Shown: piece by piece, positions 25,356-35,049 of the stretch
Numbering within the stretch: position 1 is the stretch's first letter
Layout of the letters: each line of letters begins with the position of its first letter
From: Pseudomonadales bacterium
GTDB lineage: Bacteria; Pseudomonadota; Gammaproteobacteria; Pseudomonadales; Ketobacteraceae
Length of the DNA stretch: 43,036 bases
Assembly: GCA_022361455.1 (NCBI GenBank)
Contig: JAKSAW010000047.1
Span: 1-43,036, forward strand
Direction of reading: 5' to 3'
The notes under the pieces: generated by a model
Seen by the model: only the letters and a program-made list of their open reading frames with translations
The model's database searches: none
What the model was told of the DNA's origin: nothing
Position numbers and translations under genes: made by a program

Positions 25356-27104
25356 TTAATTATTTCTGCTCAAATAATCCGCGCTTTTGTTTTTGGTAGA
25401 AGACCAATCTAAACGAATGTCCCATTTAAAAAACTTTTCAGGTGGTAGAGTAGGGGCAGTCGCCATATCTACTTCTTTAAGAACGTTCTCAGGAGGTGTA
25501 ACCGTAGCATCACGACCATAAATAAAATCTTGTTCATCAACGATTACTTTATAGGCTTTATTTAATTCAAGTGCGCGCTCAACAGAAGGCGCGATTAAAT
25601 CATAAACATCTTTTGCTTTTGATATTTTATTTAGATCAACGGTTGTCCCTGATTTATCAAACCAACGCTGTTGCATTTCAGGATTACTGCGGAATTCACC
25701 ACCACCGCCGACACGTTCTAAGTAGGTTAATATCTCGCCTTTTTCTTCACCTATATTGGGCGCATCCGGCATACCTTTTAGATTGATATAACCCCAACCC
25801 TTAGCACCATCTACTTTTCTGGGAAAACTAAAGGTTTTATCGATGGTAGCGCCAATAGAGGCATGGCAGCCCATGCAGAATAGGTTTTCTTCATAACTTG
25901 CTGTTCTTAGTTCGCCGTTTTTGTCTTCAATGAAGCCTTGCACTGACCAACCGAAATCGTTATCTAATCCGTAGTCGCCAACACTCTTGTATTGAGGAAG
26001 GTGCCCTAAGTCTTTTTCATAGCCTTCTAGTTGATACTCTCTGGCATAAAGCGGTTTCGCCATACCTTTCCATTTTTTGATGTAGCGAACCTCTTTCATG
26101 CGCTTTGACACTGTTATTTCTCCATTATCTTTGATGCCAAGATAACGCACGGTATGCAGGAACTCGGTACCTTCTGGATACAAGAAGGAATCCATATAGT
26201 ATCCTTCTGCCGCACCTTGATAGCCAACCTTGACTAGAACATGATTGGCGATTGAAAGCTCACCATCTCCATCGAGATCTTTACCCACTTTGCTCTCATT
26301 GATAGGGAGAGATGATATTTCTGATAAGCCTTTAAGGTTTGCTTCAACGACAGCTAGATTCGCTCGATAAATGTTCTCTGAATAGCTACCAGTCTTATCG
26401 GTTCTGTACATTTTAGGGAGTCGAATCATGACATCATCTGTAGATCCATTGGTTGGCCAAAACGTGCTGGGAAGCGGCTTGTAGTTAAATGCAACCCAAC
26501 CACTACCATCTAAGGCGAATCCATGTTCGTTAAACGCACCTGCACCTAGCTGGAGGTCTTTCAGATCTGGAATCCATCCCTTAAAACCGGAGGCTTTAAG
26601 GTTTTCCCCTAGGCTTGAATAATTATCTTGATCGACCCATTCCAGGATTTCATCATCACTAATTGCGGCAACGGCTTTACTTCGATCTTCAAAAAGGTTC
26701 TTCCAATGATTTTTTACGCCGACATCTGAAAAGTTATAGGCTAGTTGTTGCGCGCCATCATCCATTTGGTTTTCACGTTGAGACATCGAATCTTGGTGAC
26801 AAACGTAGCAAGGATTGTGCGTTCCTTCCGTTTTGGTATAACACTGTGGTGGGATTGGAGCCTCTGGGTTGTATACGACATGTACAGGATCCATCCCCTC
26901 TATACGATCGCCATTAATGCCACCGCTAGAGCGCAATAGTTCTAATTGTTGCTCATAAAGCGTAGTTTCTATTTTGTCTGATTTAGCATTCGGCGAAAAT
27001 GTAGCATTTTCACCGGTATTTGACCCGTGCATGGACAAACCACAGCCCGTTAAAAGACTGGTTAATAAAATGGCTTGAATACCGTGACTAATTAAATGCT
27101 TCAT
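25356..27104 (-). CDS. Diheme c-type cytochrome lipoprotein
   Basis: A 582-residue predicted lipoprotein. The signal peptide ends in a lipobox (LLTGC, C21). Two CxxCH heme-binding motifs are present: C99-C102-H103 (CYVCH) and C410-C413-H414 (CMGCH). A DLDGDGELS stretch may bind calcium. The rest has no domain I can name. The protein would sit at the periplasmic or outer-membrane surface and carry two covalent hemes, so an electron-transfer or redox role is likely. The ATG at 27104 has GAGGT six bases upstream and is preferred over the ATG six codons earlier. It lies between two PhoX-related genes, on the same strand as the shorter one and divergent from phoX. Confidence 0.85.
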   Translation of the reverse strand: MKHLISHGIQAILLTSLLTGCGLSMHGSNTGENATFSPNAKSDKIETTLYEQQLELLRSSGGINGDRIEGMDPVHVVYNPEAPIPPQCYTKTEGTHNPCYVCHQDSMSQRENQMDDGAQQLAYNFSDVGVKNHWKNLFEDRSKAVAAISDDEILEWVDQDNYSSLGENLKASGFKGWIPDLKDLQLGAGAFNEHGFALDGSGWVAFNYKPLPSTFWPTNGSTDDVMIRLPKMYRTDKTGSYSENIYRANLAVVEANLKGLSEISSLPINESKVGKDLDGDGELSIANHVLVKVGYQGAAEGYYMDSFLYPEGTEFLHTVRYLGIKDNGEITVSKRMKEVRYIKKWKGMAKPLYAREYQLEGYEKDLGHLPQYKSVGDYGLDNDFGWSVQGFIEDKNGELRTASYEENLFCMGCHASIGATIDKTFSFPRKVDGAKGWGYINLKGMPDAPNIGEEKGEILTYLERVGGGGEFRSNPEMQQRWFDKSGTTVDLNKISKAKDVYDLIAPSVERALELNKAYKVIVDEQDFIYGRDATVTPPENVLKEVDMATAPTLPPEKFFKWDIRLDWSSTKNKSADYLSRNN

Positions 27105-27563
27105 TTTCAACCTCACTCTCATTTTTTATGAAGGCTGGAGTTTAGAAACTATTAATGACCGGTTTGTTAATTATATTTTATGGCTTTATGACAATGGGCT
27201 TACATGTTCAATGCATACATTTAAACGGTGTACCCGAAAATGTTATGCAGCAAGGCATCAAAGTTAAATGCAAAGTGAATTCAAAACGTAATCACTTTTA
27301 AAATTACTGCTCGTTTTTTAACAAATCTTTAAAGGCCTAAAAACTTTGTGGTTCAGTAAAGATAGGGCTTGTCTAAATAGGTTCTAAGCATTTTGCCGTA
27401 ACTTTCTCCTAAATATATTTATATAGATAACTTTTTTAGTATCCATTGATCTTGTCATATAAGAATCACATTCCGTTATTAGTCTGAAAATCGGGCGGAA
27501 AAACTAGATCAAAAATTCGTTCGGTTTTCCCAAGCTATCTATTACTACGAGAGGCCAATAAGA
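27105..27563. other. Divergent intergenic region between cytochrome lipoprotein and phoX
   Basis: About 460 bases of AT-rich sequence contain the promoters of two divergent exported-protein genes. A possible Pho box is annotated near the phoX end. A lone TTGTCAT half-site occurs on the minus strand at 27188-27194. No coding sequence is visible. Confidence 0.5.
27452..27481 (+). promoter_or_regulatory. Possible Pho box and -10 upstream of phoX
   Basis: TTGTCAT (27452-27458), a 4-base spacer ATAA, and GAATCAC (27463-27469) resemble the 7-4-7 PhoB box CTGTCAT-AWAW-CTGTCAC. The first half matches 6 of 7 and the second 4 of 7. A TTATTA hexamer at 27476-27481 could be the -10. Position upstream of phoX supports the idea. 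The match is imperfect. Confidence 0.4.
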
Positions 27564-29477
27564 ATGGAAGAACAATTTAAAGATTTAGATAACGGACAAA
27601 TACACGACGAATTAGAAAATATTCCAGCAAATAAATCTGGCAATAGACCTTTCAGTTCAGTTCTTGAAGCAAACACAAGTCGACGCAAAGTAATGGCTGG
27701 CAGTTTAACTGCTGCGGCGACAGGATTTCTAGCTCCAAACGCAGTTGCTGGCTGGGGTTGGGGTTATGGAAAAGGCAAAGGTAAAAACAAAGAACTGGTT
27801 GGATTCAAGCCAGTTGCTATCGAAGATGTGGTTGATACAACTATGCCAACCATTTCTGAAGATTATGAATATCAAGTACTAATCCCTTGGGGAACGCCAA
27901 TCGAACCAGGCGCTACCACTGAATATACAGGTGATCCTAACACCCGTCCTACTTCTGCCGAAGCTTCATTACAAACGGGCCTTGGTCACGATGGCATGTG
28001 GTTCTTCCCAATGGATCAACGCTTCAAAACTGCTTATGGGCATTATCCAATGCGCAACGATGCGGGCATGCTTTGTATCAATCATGAGTACGGTACAAAT
28101 CCACACGCGCTAGGTAAGCCATCACCAGAAAGCCTTGAAGATGTGCGCTTGTCTCAAAACATTCATGGTGTTTCCGTTGTTAAGCTCAAGCGCACTTTCC
28201 GTCGTGGTTGGAAAGTGGTTAAGAGTGTCCACTCACGCCGTATTACTGTAAATACACCCGTTGCTTTTTCAGGGCCTGCAGCAGATTCCGAACTGTTACA
28301 AAATACAAATGGCAACATTCCACTAGGCACTGTCAATAACTGTGGTTCTGGACCAACCCCTTGGGGCACCTACTTAACATGTGAAGAAAACTTTAACGGC
28401 TACTTTGGAGCTAATGGAAGTTACACGCCCACTGAAGAACAAGATCGTTATGGTTTGAGTGAGAATGGATTTGGTTACGGTTGGCACTTATTCGACAAGC
28501 GTTTCGATTTAACTGATCCTGACTATGCTAACGAGCAACATCGTTTCGGTTGGGTTGTTGAAATTGATCCTTTCGATGGAACTCAAAAGCCAGTTAAACG
28601 CACTGCACTTGGCCGCGTTAAGCATGAAGCTATCGCAATCGCAGAAAGCTCTGATGGTCGCATTGCAGCTTACATGGGTGACGATCAACGTTTCGATTAC
28701 TGTTATAAGTATGTTTCCAACCAAGCTTGGAAAACAGCCATCAAAAATGGTGAAAGCCCGTTAGACGATGGTAGCCTTTATGTTGCTCGCTTCGATGAAG
28801 ACGGCACCGGTGAGTGGTTAGAATTAACCATTGATAACCCTGTGCTTGCTGCTCGCTTCAGTTCTCAAGCGGAATTGCTCGTTTATACACGCGTTGCAGC
28901 AGATCTCTTGGGCGCAACTCCAATGGATCGCCCAGAATGGACAACCATTGGTAAAAACGGTGAAGTTTTCTGGACCCTTACCAATAACAGTCAGCGTACT
29001 GAACCAAATGCTGCGAACCCAGAGGCACCCAATAGCGATGGTCACATTATTCGCACTGTTGATTCCGACGATTACATGGGTACTAGCTTTACTTGGGACA
29101 TCTACATCCTTGCGTCTTCAACTCGCGAAACAGAAGGTGTATTTACTGATCCAGATGCAGCATGGGCAGATCCTTACGGACGTCTATTCATCGGCACTGA
29201 TGGTGGTCAACCAGATGGTCTTCAAGACCAGCTTGTAGTATTCGATACCACCAAAGATGAACCAGAAGCTAAGCGTTTGCTAGTGGGCGTTAATAGTGAT
29301 GAGATTACTGGATTTACCATCACCCCAGACCAGCGCACTGCGTTTATTAATATTCAGCATCCAGGCAATGGTTCGCCTGCTTCCACTAACTTCCCAGCGG
29401 AACCTGATGGAACAACCATTCCTCGCGATTGTACTTTGGTAATTACTCGTAAAGATGGTGGCATTATCGGCTCGTAA
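27564..29477 (+). CDS. phoX: PhoX-type alkaline phosphatase, Tat-exported
   Basis: A 637-residue periplasmic phosphatase that releases phosphate from phosphoesters and uses calcium and iron cofactors. The N-terminus is long, with a twin-arginine motif SRRKVM (R40-R41) followed by a hydrophobic stretch ending AVAG. Mature motifs match PhoX/DUF839: INHEYG, PTPWGTYLTCEENFNGYFG, RFGWVVEIDPFD, VKHEAIAI, MGDDQRFDYCYK and FTITPDQRTAFINIQHPG. The length is normal for PhoX. GAGAGG lies nine bases before the ATG, and a possible Pho box lies about 95 bases upstream. A strong terminator follows. It is expected to be induced by phosphate limitation. Confidence 0.94.
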   Translation: MEEQFKDLDNGQIHDELENIPANKSGNRPFSSVLEANTSRRKVMAGSLTAAATGFLAPNAVAGWGWGYGKGKGKNKELVGFKPVAIEDVVDTTMPTISEDYEYQVLIPWGTPIEPGATTEYTGDPNTRPTSAEASLQTGLGHDGMWFFPMDQRFKTAYGHYPMRNDAGMLCINHEYGTNPHALGKPSPESLEDVRLSQNIHGVSVVKLKRTFRRGWKVVKSVHSRRITVNTPVAFSGPAADSELLQNTNGNIPLGTVNNCGSGPTPWGTYLTCEENFNGYFGANGSYTPTEEQDRYGLSENGFGYGWHLFDKRFDLTDPDYANEQHRFGWVVEIDPFDGTQKPVKRTALGRVKHEAIAIAESSDGRIAAYMGDDQRFDYCYKYVSNQAWKTAIKNGESPLDDGSLYVARFDEDGTGEWLELTIDNPVLAARFSSQAELLVYTRVAADLLGATPMDRPEWTTIGKNGEVFWTLTNNSQRTEPNAANPEAPNSDGHIIRTVDSDDYMGTSFTWDIYILASSTRETEGVFTDPDAAWADPYGRLFIGTDGGQPDGLQDQLVVFDTTKDEPEAKRLLVGVNSDEITGFTITPDQRTAFINIQHPGNGSPASTNFPAEPDGTTIPRDCTLVITRKDGGIIGS

Positions 29478-29512
29478 TGGACCAACGCCACGAGACAACT
29501 GTTCCAAAACTG

Positions 29513-29543
29513 AAAAGCCCGGTTTGTCAGCCGGGCTTTTTTT
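29513..29543 (+). terminator. Rho-independent terminator of phoX
   Basis: Stem aaaagcccgg/ccgggctttt (29513-29522 and 29531-29540) with an 8-base loop is followed by a run of seven Ts. It ends phoX. It also sits just past the stop of the leftward carboxylesterase, so it may act in both directions. Confidence 0.92.
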
Positions 29544-29548
29544 GCCCT

Positions 29549-31549
29549 TTACAGACAGTTTAAGCTATACCACTGATCTCGACCAAAGTTACGGTCGTAA
29601 GTTTCGCATTTTTGCTCAAGATTAGAAAAGCCTGTTTCTGCTTGCAGTTCCTCTTGAATTTCTTGCCGCGCTATTTGGGTGTGAATCATTTTGATACCAC
29701 CATCAGCCTTACTATCAAATACGATAAAGTTTGGGCTAGATGGATCATTGGTCCAAGGCTGCCATTCGGTCGATTGTTCTTGCAGCATGCCTAATCCAGG
29801 ATCTCCGGTATAAGCAAAAGAAGCCCAATAGGATGACATGCTTCCTGCTAGCGCTTTTCGGCCTTCTTTTGAGGAGTTAGTGAACAAGAACGGTGTGCCT
29901 ATTTTTACTGGGAAAATATCGGGCGTACCAAACACGAATGGAATCTCGAAAAAATGTGCTGCTCCAATTAACGTCGACAAATCAGTCCAGAGAATTTTTG
30001 GCTCCTCATCCCAATCAAAGCGATAGGCGTAAAAATTATCTTGATGTTGTGAAATTGCCGCAGCGAATTCATCGACTGCATTTGCACGCCAAACGCTGGA
30101 ACTATAATAAGCGGCTAACTCAAAATAGTTCATGTCTGGTGCAAACACAGGAAGCCCACCTAAAACATATTCAGGGTCAAAGGCCATAAAGATTTTGGGC
30201 TCGTCGCGATTGGTTCCTGAAATAATCGGCACTTGGTTATAGTTGCCCGATCTAAATAGCTCATAAGGATTGCTGTCGGGGAGTGTAATCCCATCTCGAA
30301 TCAATGTTGGGTAGGGATACATCCCAAACCTTGAACCATCAAAATGAGTCAGGATTTCCTCTGGACTCTTACTAAGCAAGTAATCATTGAGTTCATTCAT
30401 ATCTATATCGGATAAATACTCGTCCGCATCTTCTGAAGAGCCAGCTAGCCCATCAGCTATGACGAGGGCCTTTGCTATTTCATGGGAGCTTGCCTGGTGG
30501 CCACCCTCATTGGTGCAAGCCTCGGCTGAATATTGCGTGTTCCAGCCAAAGCCGCTGCTTTGCATTACTGCTCGGTGAAATAAGCCGCTGGCTTGTGGCG
30601 AGGCGAGCAAGGCGCCAACGTTAGCTGCACCTGCTGACTCTCCGAATATCATGACGCGATTAGGATCACCACCAAAGACACTGATGTTTTGCTGAACCCA
30701 CTTTAATGCTTGAATTTGATCGGTTAGTGCAAAATTGGCGCCTTGATCTAACAGTGTTTCGCTATTGCTTTGGATCGCAGGATGACTAAAGAACCCAAAT
30801 ACACCCAAACGATAATTAATGGTAACGACAATGACGCCATATTTTTCCGCAAGTACCTTGCCATCAAATATCGAAGATTCGCCTGCCGTGTTTCCGCCGC
30901 CATGGATCCACACCATCACCGGGCGGGCCTCATCGCCTTGCGGTAGTGTTTCGAAATTGGGTGACCACAAATTTAAGTACAAGCAATCTTCCTGCCCAAC
31001 AATTTCGCCAAGCATAGTGATAGGTGTATCGATCAGGAGATGGGACAACTGCGGACACGCATTTGAAAACTTGATTGCCAAATAATCTTCATTGCTAGTC
31101 TCTACATAGGGTCGAGCGGCCTTCCAGCGAAGAGGGCCTATGGGCGCCTCGGCATAGGGTATACCTCGCCAAACTAAGGTACCGTTTTCATCTTCTTGGC
31201 CAATGACACTACCACTACTAGTTTCTCTTTGAGTGAAGCTATCGACATTGAAGTCGATGTTGTTAATGGAGCCATTATTGGTTGGCTTGTGAACCCAAAG
31301 GCTGGTGGATCCGTTGGCCACTAGGCTAACTCTGTAGTAACCGGAGCTAACATTCTCAAATTCGTAGTTGCCATGTTTATCGGTTAAGGTGCTAATGCTA
31401 ATGCCATCGCCGGATAGGAGTATTTGCTGTCCAGAAACAGGTTCGCCATCGAAGGTAACCGTACCTTGAATACGACAACCTGAAAGTAGAATAAGAGCGA
31501 CAGCTAAGATAATGCTTTTTGCATTGCCCAAAAGACCTCGAAAACACAT
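29549..31549 (-). CDS. Type-B carboxylesterase lipoprotein with N-terminal regulatory-like beta domain
   Basis: A 666-residue serine hydrolase from the chosen start. It begins with a lipoprotein signal peptide (LILLSGC). A carboxypeptidase-regulatory-like beta-sandwich follows (about 27-85: GTVTFDGEPVSGQQ, then DKHGNYEFENVSSGYYRVSL). The alpha/beta-hydrolase of the type-B carboxylesterase family occupies the rest. The nucleophile is S305 in GESAG. The oxyanion hole is HGGG, the acid probably lies in GTNRDE, and the His in GAAHFFEIPFVFG. Such enzymes cleave carboxylic esters. The substrate is unknown. The ATG at 31549 follows an AGGGGGA site nine bases upstream. A GTG just before it and a TTG at 31579 are alternatives. 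It faces phoX and shares its terminator. Confidence 0.9.
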   Translation of the reverse strand: MCFRGLLGNAKSIILAVALILLSGCRIQGTVTFDGEPVSGQQILLSGDGISISTLTDKHGNYEFENVSSGYYRVSLVANGSTSLWVHKPTNNGSINNIDFNVDSFTQRETSSGSVIGQEDENGTLVWRGIPYAEAPIGPLRWKAARPYVETSNEDYLAIKFSNACPQLSHLLIDTPITMLGEIVGQEDCLYLNLWSPNFETLPQGDEARPVMVWIHGGGNTAGESSIFDGKVLAEKYGVIVVTINYRLGVFGFFSHPAIQSNSETLLDQGANFALTDQIQALKWVQQNISVFGGDPNRVMIFGESAGAANVGALLASPQASGLFHRAVMQSSGFGWNTQYSAEACTNEGGHQASSHEIAKALVIADGLAGSSEDADEYLSDIDMNELNDYLLSKSPEEILTHFDGSRFGMYPYPTLIRDGITLPDSNPYELFRSGNYNQVPIISGTNRDEPKIFMAFDPEYVLGGLPVFAPDMNYFELAAYYSSSVWRANAVDEFAAAISQHQDNFYAYRFDWDEEPKILWTDLSTLIGAAHFFEIPFVFGTPDIFPVKIGTPFLFTNSSKEGRKALAGSMSSYWASFAYTGDPGLGMLQEQSTEWQPWTNDPSSPNFIVFDSKADGGIKMIHTQIARQEIQEELQAETGFSNLEQKCETYDRNFGRDQWYSLNCL

Positions 31550-31823
31550 CACCAAATTTCCCCCTAAACAACAGATCAATGCGATATCTTATAGTTTTAT
31601 TCGAGGATAACAGGGAAGAGGTCGCTACCATAATTGCTCTAGCGACACTTATAGGTGTCAGATTCGTGTATTCACAGGAACAACTATTGGTTGATTAAAT
31701 ATAAACCAATAGTGCTTTGGCTTTCAGATGGCTTTTGCAACATCTGCTTACCGAGCAGCGGCTTATCAAATCAGATAAATTTCTGTAGTATTCAAGCGTT
31801 TATTAATTTGATTTGGAGTTATT

Positions 31824-32294
31824 ATGGATCGTCCATTTAAAGTGCTAGGTATTCAACAAATCGCAATAGGCGGTCTTTCTAAGGATAAGCTCAAGGAGCT
31901 TTGGGTCGATATGCTGGGCCTTGAAATCACCGGTACTTTTCAATCTGAGCGAGAAAACGTCGATGAAGACATCTGCGCTATTGGTAAAGGTCCATTCAAA
32001 GTAGAAGTTGACCTAATGCAGCCTATGGATCCTGAGAAGAAGCCCGCCGTGCATGCAACGCCGTTAAACCACATAGGTCTTTGGATAGACGATTTAGCAA
32101 CAGCTGTGGATTGGTTAACAGCAAAAGGCGTGAGATTTGCCCCAGGCGGTATCCGTACTGGTGCGGCTGGTTTCGACGTGACGTTCCTACACCCGAAATC
32201 TAATGATGAGTTTCCTATTGCTGGCGAAGGTGTATTGATTGAGCTTGTTCAAGCGCCAGAAGAGGTGATTGAAGCTTTCTCGAAGCTTGCTTAA
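31824..32294 (+). CDS. VOC (glyoxalase/bleomycin-resistance) family protein
   Basis: A 156-residue vicinal-oxygen-chelate protein with paired beta-alpha-beta-beta-beta modules. Likely metal ligands are Q12 (IQQIAIGG, where many members have His), an acidic residue in the VEVDLMQP strand, the His in [11 protein letters not shown] and the Glu in VLIELVQAP. This pattern fits glyoxalase I-like or methylmalonyl-CoA epimerase-like enzymes, but the reaction cannot be told. GGAG lies eight bases before the ATG. It is transcribed alone, with its own terminator. Confidence 0.88.
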   Translation: MDRPFKVLGIQQIAIGGLSKDKLKELWVDMLGLEITGTFQSERENVDEDICAIGKGPFKVEVDLMQPMDPEKKPAVHATPLNHIGLWIDDLATAVDWLTAKGVRFAPGGIRTGAAGFDVTFLHPKSNDEFPIAGEGVLIELVQAPEEVIEAFSKLA

Positions 32295-32311
32295 TTCGCG
32301 TTCCAATCTCA

Positions 32312-32334
32312 AAAGGGGCTTTCTTAGCCCCTTT
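32312..32334 (+). terminator. Rho-independent terminator after VOC gene
   Basis: Stem aaaggggct/agcccctttt-like (32312-32320 and 32326-32334) with the 5-base loop ttctt lies 18 bases after the VOC stop. The T-run is short. Confidence 0.75.
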
Positions 32335-32639
32335 CGCTAGTCTAGATAATTCCAATTCCGTACTGTTACCTAGAGTTAGGTATACATCCTCTCGTATCAT
32401 AGGCGTCACAACCTAACCACATTAGCTTTCAAGCGCGTCCTGGTTGAAATCTGAATAATTATCTTGTTGTGGGCAGATTAATTCGCTAATTAAATGGTCT
32501 GTTTGCTGTCTAGTCAGACAAATGCAGTTTGGTTATTTGTATCTATACTGAAATTAAGGTTGTTCTTAAACGATGTGATCTAAATTTATGTATTCCCGTA
32601 GCCATTTATAGAAGCAGTACTAGGCACTATCAAAGCATT
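32335..32639. other. Upstream region of the second hybrid kinase
   Basis: About 300 bases without a supported gene. The kinase frame is open through part of it (from 32529), but that extension has no ribosome-binding site and would bury the signal peptide. A palindrome ttaatt-cgct-aattaa lies at 32478-32493. Otherwise nothing is recognised. Confidence 0.45.
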
Positions 32640-35042
32640 ATGCTTAAGTTTTATTTTATCCGTATCTTGTTATTGCTCTGCTCATTTAGCGCTATAAACG
32701 CTAATGCCAGCATCAATTTAACTAGCATTGAACTAACCGAAGATAAACAGCAGCTTTCCCTATCCGATATTGAGTATCTATTTGATGCCAAGCACACCAT
32801 CGAGATAGGTGATGTACTATTTAATCAAGATCTTATTTGGCAACAAAGTGGCGTAAAGGATCGTTGGGAATATATAGATTTTAATTACAGTGACGATACG
32901 CTTTGGTTAAGAGCCAAGCTTACCAATAAAAGTAATTCCACCAAATCTTGGGTTTGGCAAATAGACTATATCCACCTGAACTATATAGAGTTCTTTCAGG
33001 TAGACCCGAGCACTAATCGAATCATCGAATACACTATTCCCCCTCTTGGTGATCATTATGTTAAACAGCAATGGTCAGAACGTACGCGTATTCCATACTT
33101 TAATTTTTCTTTGGCGCCAGGTGATGAAACTCTTATTTATATCAAGACTCAGTCTAATTCCCATTTTTGGTTAGATAGCTTTGTTTGGCCTGCAAGTAAA
33201 TTCACTGCCCACATCACTCATGACTTTGGATTTCTAAGCCTGTTCTTTGGCTTTATGGTTGCAATGTTTGCCTATAATTTGGTGCTTTACGTAATTACAA
33301 AAGAACAAGGCTATTTGTATTACGTTTTATATGTGGGCGCCCAATTTGTCTGGCAAGCTTCGGCTTTCGGATTCCTAGGTTTTTTCGATATCGTCTTTGA
33401 TCCATGGTGGCACGATAGAATGTCTTTCATTGGGCCGGCAATGTGCACCATTCTCGGAGCCATATTTATTATTCACATACTAAGCTTGAAGCAAAACGAC
33501 AAAAAATCATACTACTTGATTCTCGGCGTTGTTTTAGTTTTTATCGGCTTCTTGATCGCTATTCCCTTTACACCTTTTAAAACTATGATGGAACTCATCC
33601 GAGTGATCACCATCATAGCCTGTGTGCTTATGCTAATCGTTGGTATCGAACAGTGGCGACTAGGCAATCCCGAAGGTAAGTACTTCACGTTGGCTTGGTC
33701 ACCCTTGTTAATTTCGAGCGTGATTTTCTCTGCTGCACTGATGTCTTTAATGGAGTGGAGCAAATGGATGGAGTATGTGCATCTGGTGGGAACGACAATG
33801 GAGATGTTTTTACTCGCCATGGTACTAGGAAGCCGAATAAATCGTGAGAGGCGGGAAAGAGAAAAAGCTCAACATGACCTATTTGAAAAAGAGAAAGAAG
33901 CAATCACCGCTAGAGCCGAGACAAAAGCAAAAGGTGAGTTCTTTGCGAAGATGAGTCATGAGATACGTACTCCAATGAATGGGGTTCTTGGGATTGTTGA
34001 ATTATTAGAGCAATCAGAACTCGATGCTGATCAAAGTAAGATGGTTAAGACGATTCATAGCTCTGGCAAATCATTGCTGACAATTATTAATGATTTGCTC
34101 GATCTTTCTAAATTTGAATCCGGGAAACTTGTGCTAGAAACCATACCGGTTAATTCTTTAGCGCTTATAGATGAGACTATTACAGTAATAGGAAGTCGCC
34201 TAACCGATGGCCCAGTGGTTCTTAAAAAACATCACGATATTGACACTATCCCTGAGGTGCTAGGAGACCCAACAAGAATTTGTCAAATCTTAATGAACCT
34301 GACAAGTAACGCTTTAAAGTTCACAAAACAAGGTTCCGTCACCCTTAATCAAAAACTTACAGAGCAGTTCGAAAACCATGTTCGAATTCGGTTTGAAGTT
34401 ATTGATACAGGCATCGGTATTTCACAAGAGCAGCAACAAAAATTATTTACACCGTTTGTGCAAGCAGATTCTTCTACCACAAGACAATTTGGTGGTACTG
34501 GCTTAGGGCTTTCTATTTGTAAAGAGCTTGTTGAACTGATGGACGGTGAAATTGGTATCGAAAGCACTCCAGGAGAGGGCACCACCTTCTGGTTTGAAAT
34601 ACCCTTTAATCTAAGTACAGATGCTTCAACTTCAACAACCTTCGAAGTTGCTGCAAATGAAGCAACGTTTGAAGGTGTCACAGCATTAGTGGCTGATGAT
34701 AATGCGGTTAATCAATCAGTCATGAGCGGAATGTTATCGAAACTCAAAGTGGCGCCAACCTGTTTTGATAATGGCAAAGAAGCTTTAGAAGCTAGTCAGA
34801 GCCAATCCTACGATATCATTTTGTTAGATTGTGAAATGCCAGTTATGGATGGTTATACGTCTAGCAGACATATGCGAGAAATAGATTCGCTCAACGATAC
34901 GCCTATTATCGCAGTAACAGCTCATAGCCGTGAAGAAGTGTTAGAGAAATGCAAAGCGCATGGAATGGATGACCTCATCACAAAGCCTGTCACGATCGCT
35001 AAGTTACGAGAAGCACTAGCTAACAATATTAAAAGGAACTAA
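32640..35042 (+). CDS. 7TMR-DISM hybrid sensor histidine kinase with receiver domain
   Basis: An 800-residue inner-membrane phosphorelay kinase from the chosen start. A signal peptide (1-23) is followed by a 7TMR-DISMED2-type extracytoplasmic domain (about 30-190) and seven hydrophobic segments (about 195-410). A short coiled coil leads to HisKA with H440 in KMSHEIRTP. The ATPase domain has NLTSNALKF, DTGIGIS and FGGTGLGLS motifs. A receiver carries D730 in LLDCEMPVMDG and the conserved Lys in ITKPV. There is no HPt, so a separate phosphotransfer protein is needed. The ATG at 32640 is chosen because it starts the signal peptide; its ribosome-binding site is weak. A beta-barrel-like gene starts 7 bases after the stop, probably in the same operon. 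Confidence 0.93.
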   Translation: MLKFYFIRILLLLCSFSAINANASINLTSIELTEDKQQLSLSDIEYLFDAKHTIEIGDVLFNQDLIWQQSGVKDRWEYIDFNYSDDTLWLRAKLTNKSNSTKSWVWQIDYIHLNYIEFFQVDPSTNRIIEYTIPPLGDHYVKQQWSERTRIPYFNFSLAPGDETLIYIKTQSNSHFWLDSFVWPASKFTAHITHDFGFLSLFFGFMVAMFAYNLVLYVITKEQGYLYYVLYVGAQFVWQASAFGFLGFFDIVFDPWWHDRMSFIGPAMCTILGAIFIIHILSLKQNDKKSYYLILGVVLVFIGFLIAIPFTPFKTMMELIRVITIIACVLMLIVGIEQWRLGNPEGKYFTLAWSPLLISSVIFSAALMSLMEWSKWMEYVHLVGTTMEMFLLAMVLGSRINRERREREKAQHDLFEKEKEAITARAETKAKGEFFAKMSHEIRTPMNGVLGIVELLEQSELDADQSKMVKTIHSSGKSLLTIINDLLDLSKFESGKLVLETIPVNSLALIDETITVIGSRLTDGPVVLKKHHDIDTIPEVLGDPTRICQILMNLTSNALKFTKQGSVTLNQKLTEQFENHVRIRFEVIDTGIGISQEQQQKLFTPFVQADSSTTRQFGGTGLGLSICKELVELMDGEIGIESTPGEGTTFWFEIPFNLSTDASTSTTFEVAANEATFEGVTALVADDNAVNQSVMSGMLSKLKVAPTCFDNGKEALEASQSQSYDIILLDCEMPVMDGYTSSRHMREIDSLNDTPIIAVTAHSREEVLEKCKAHGMDDLITKPVTIAKLREALANNIKRN

Positions 35043-35049
35043 TCCCTAC

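Noticed and set aside
32529..32639. Extension of the second hybrid kinase upstream to 32529
   Set aside because: It would place 37 polar residues before a good signal peptide and has no ribosome-binding site.
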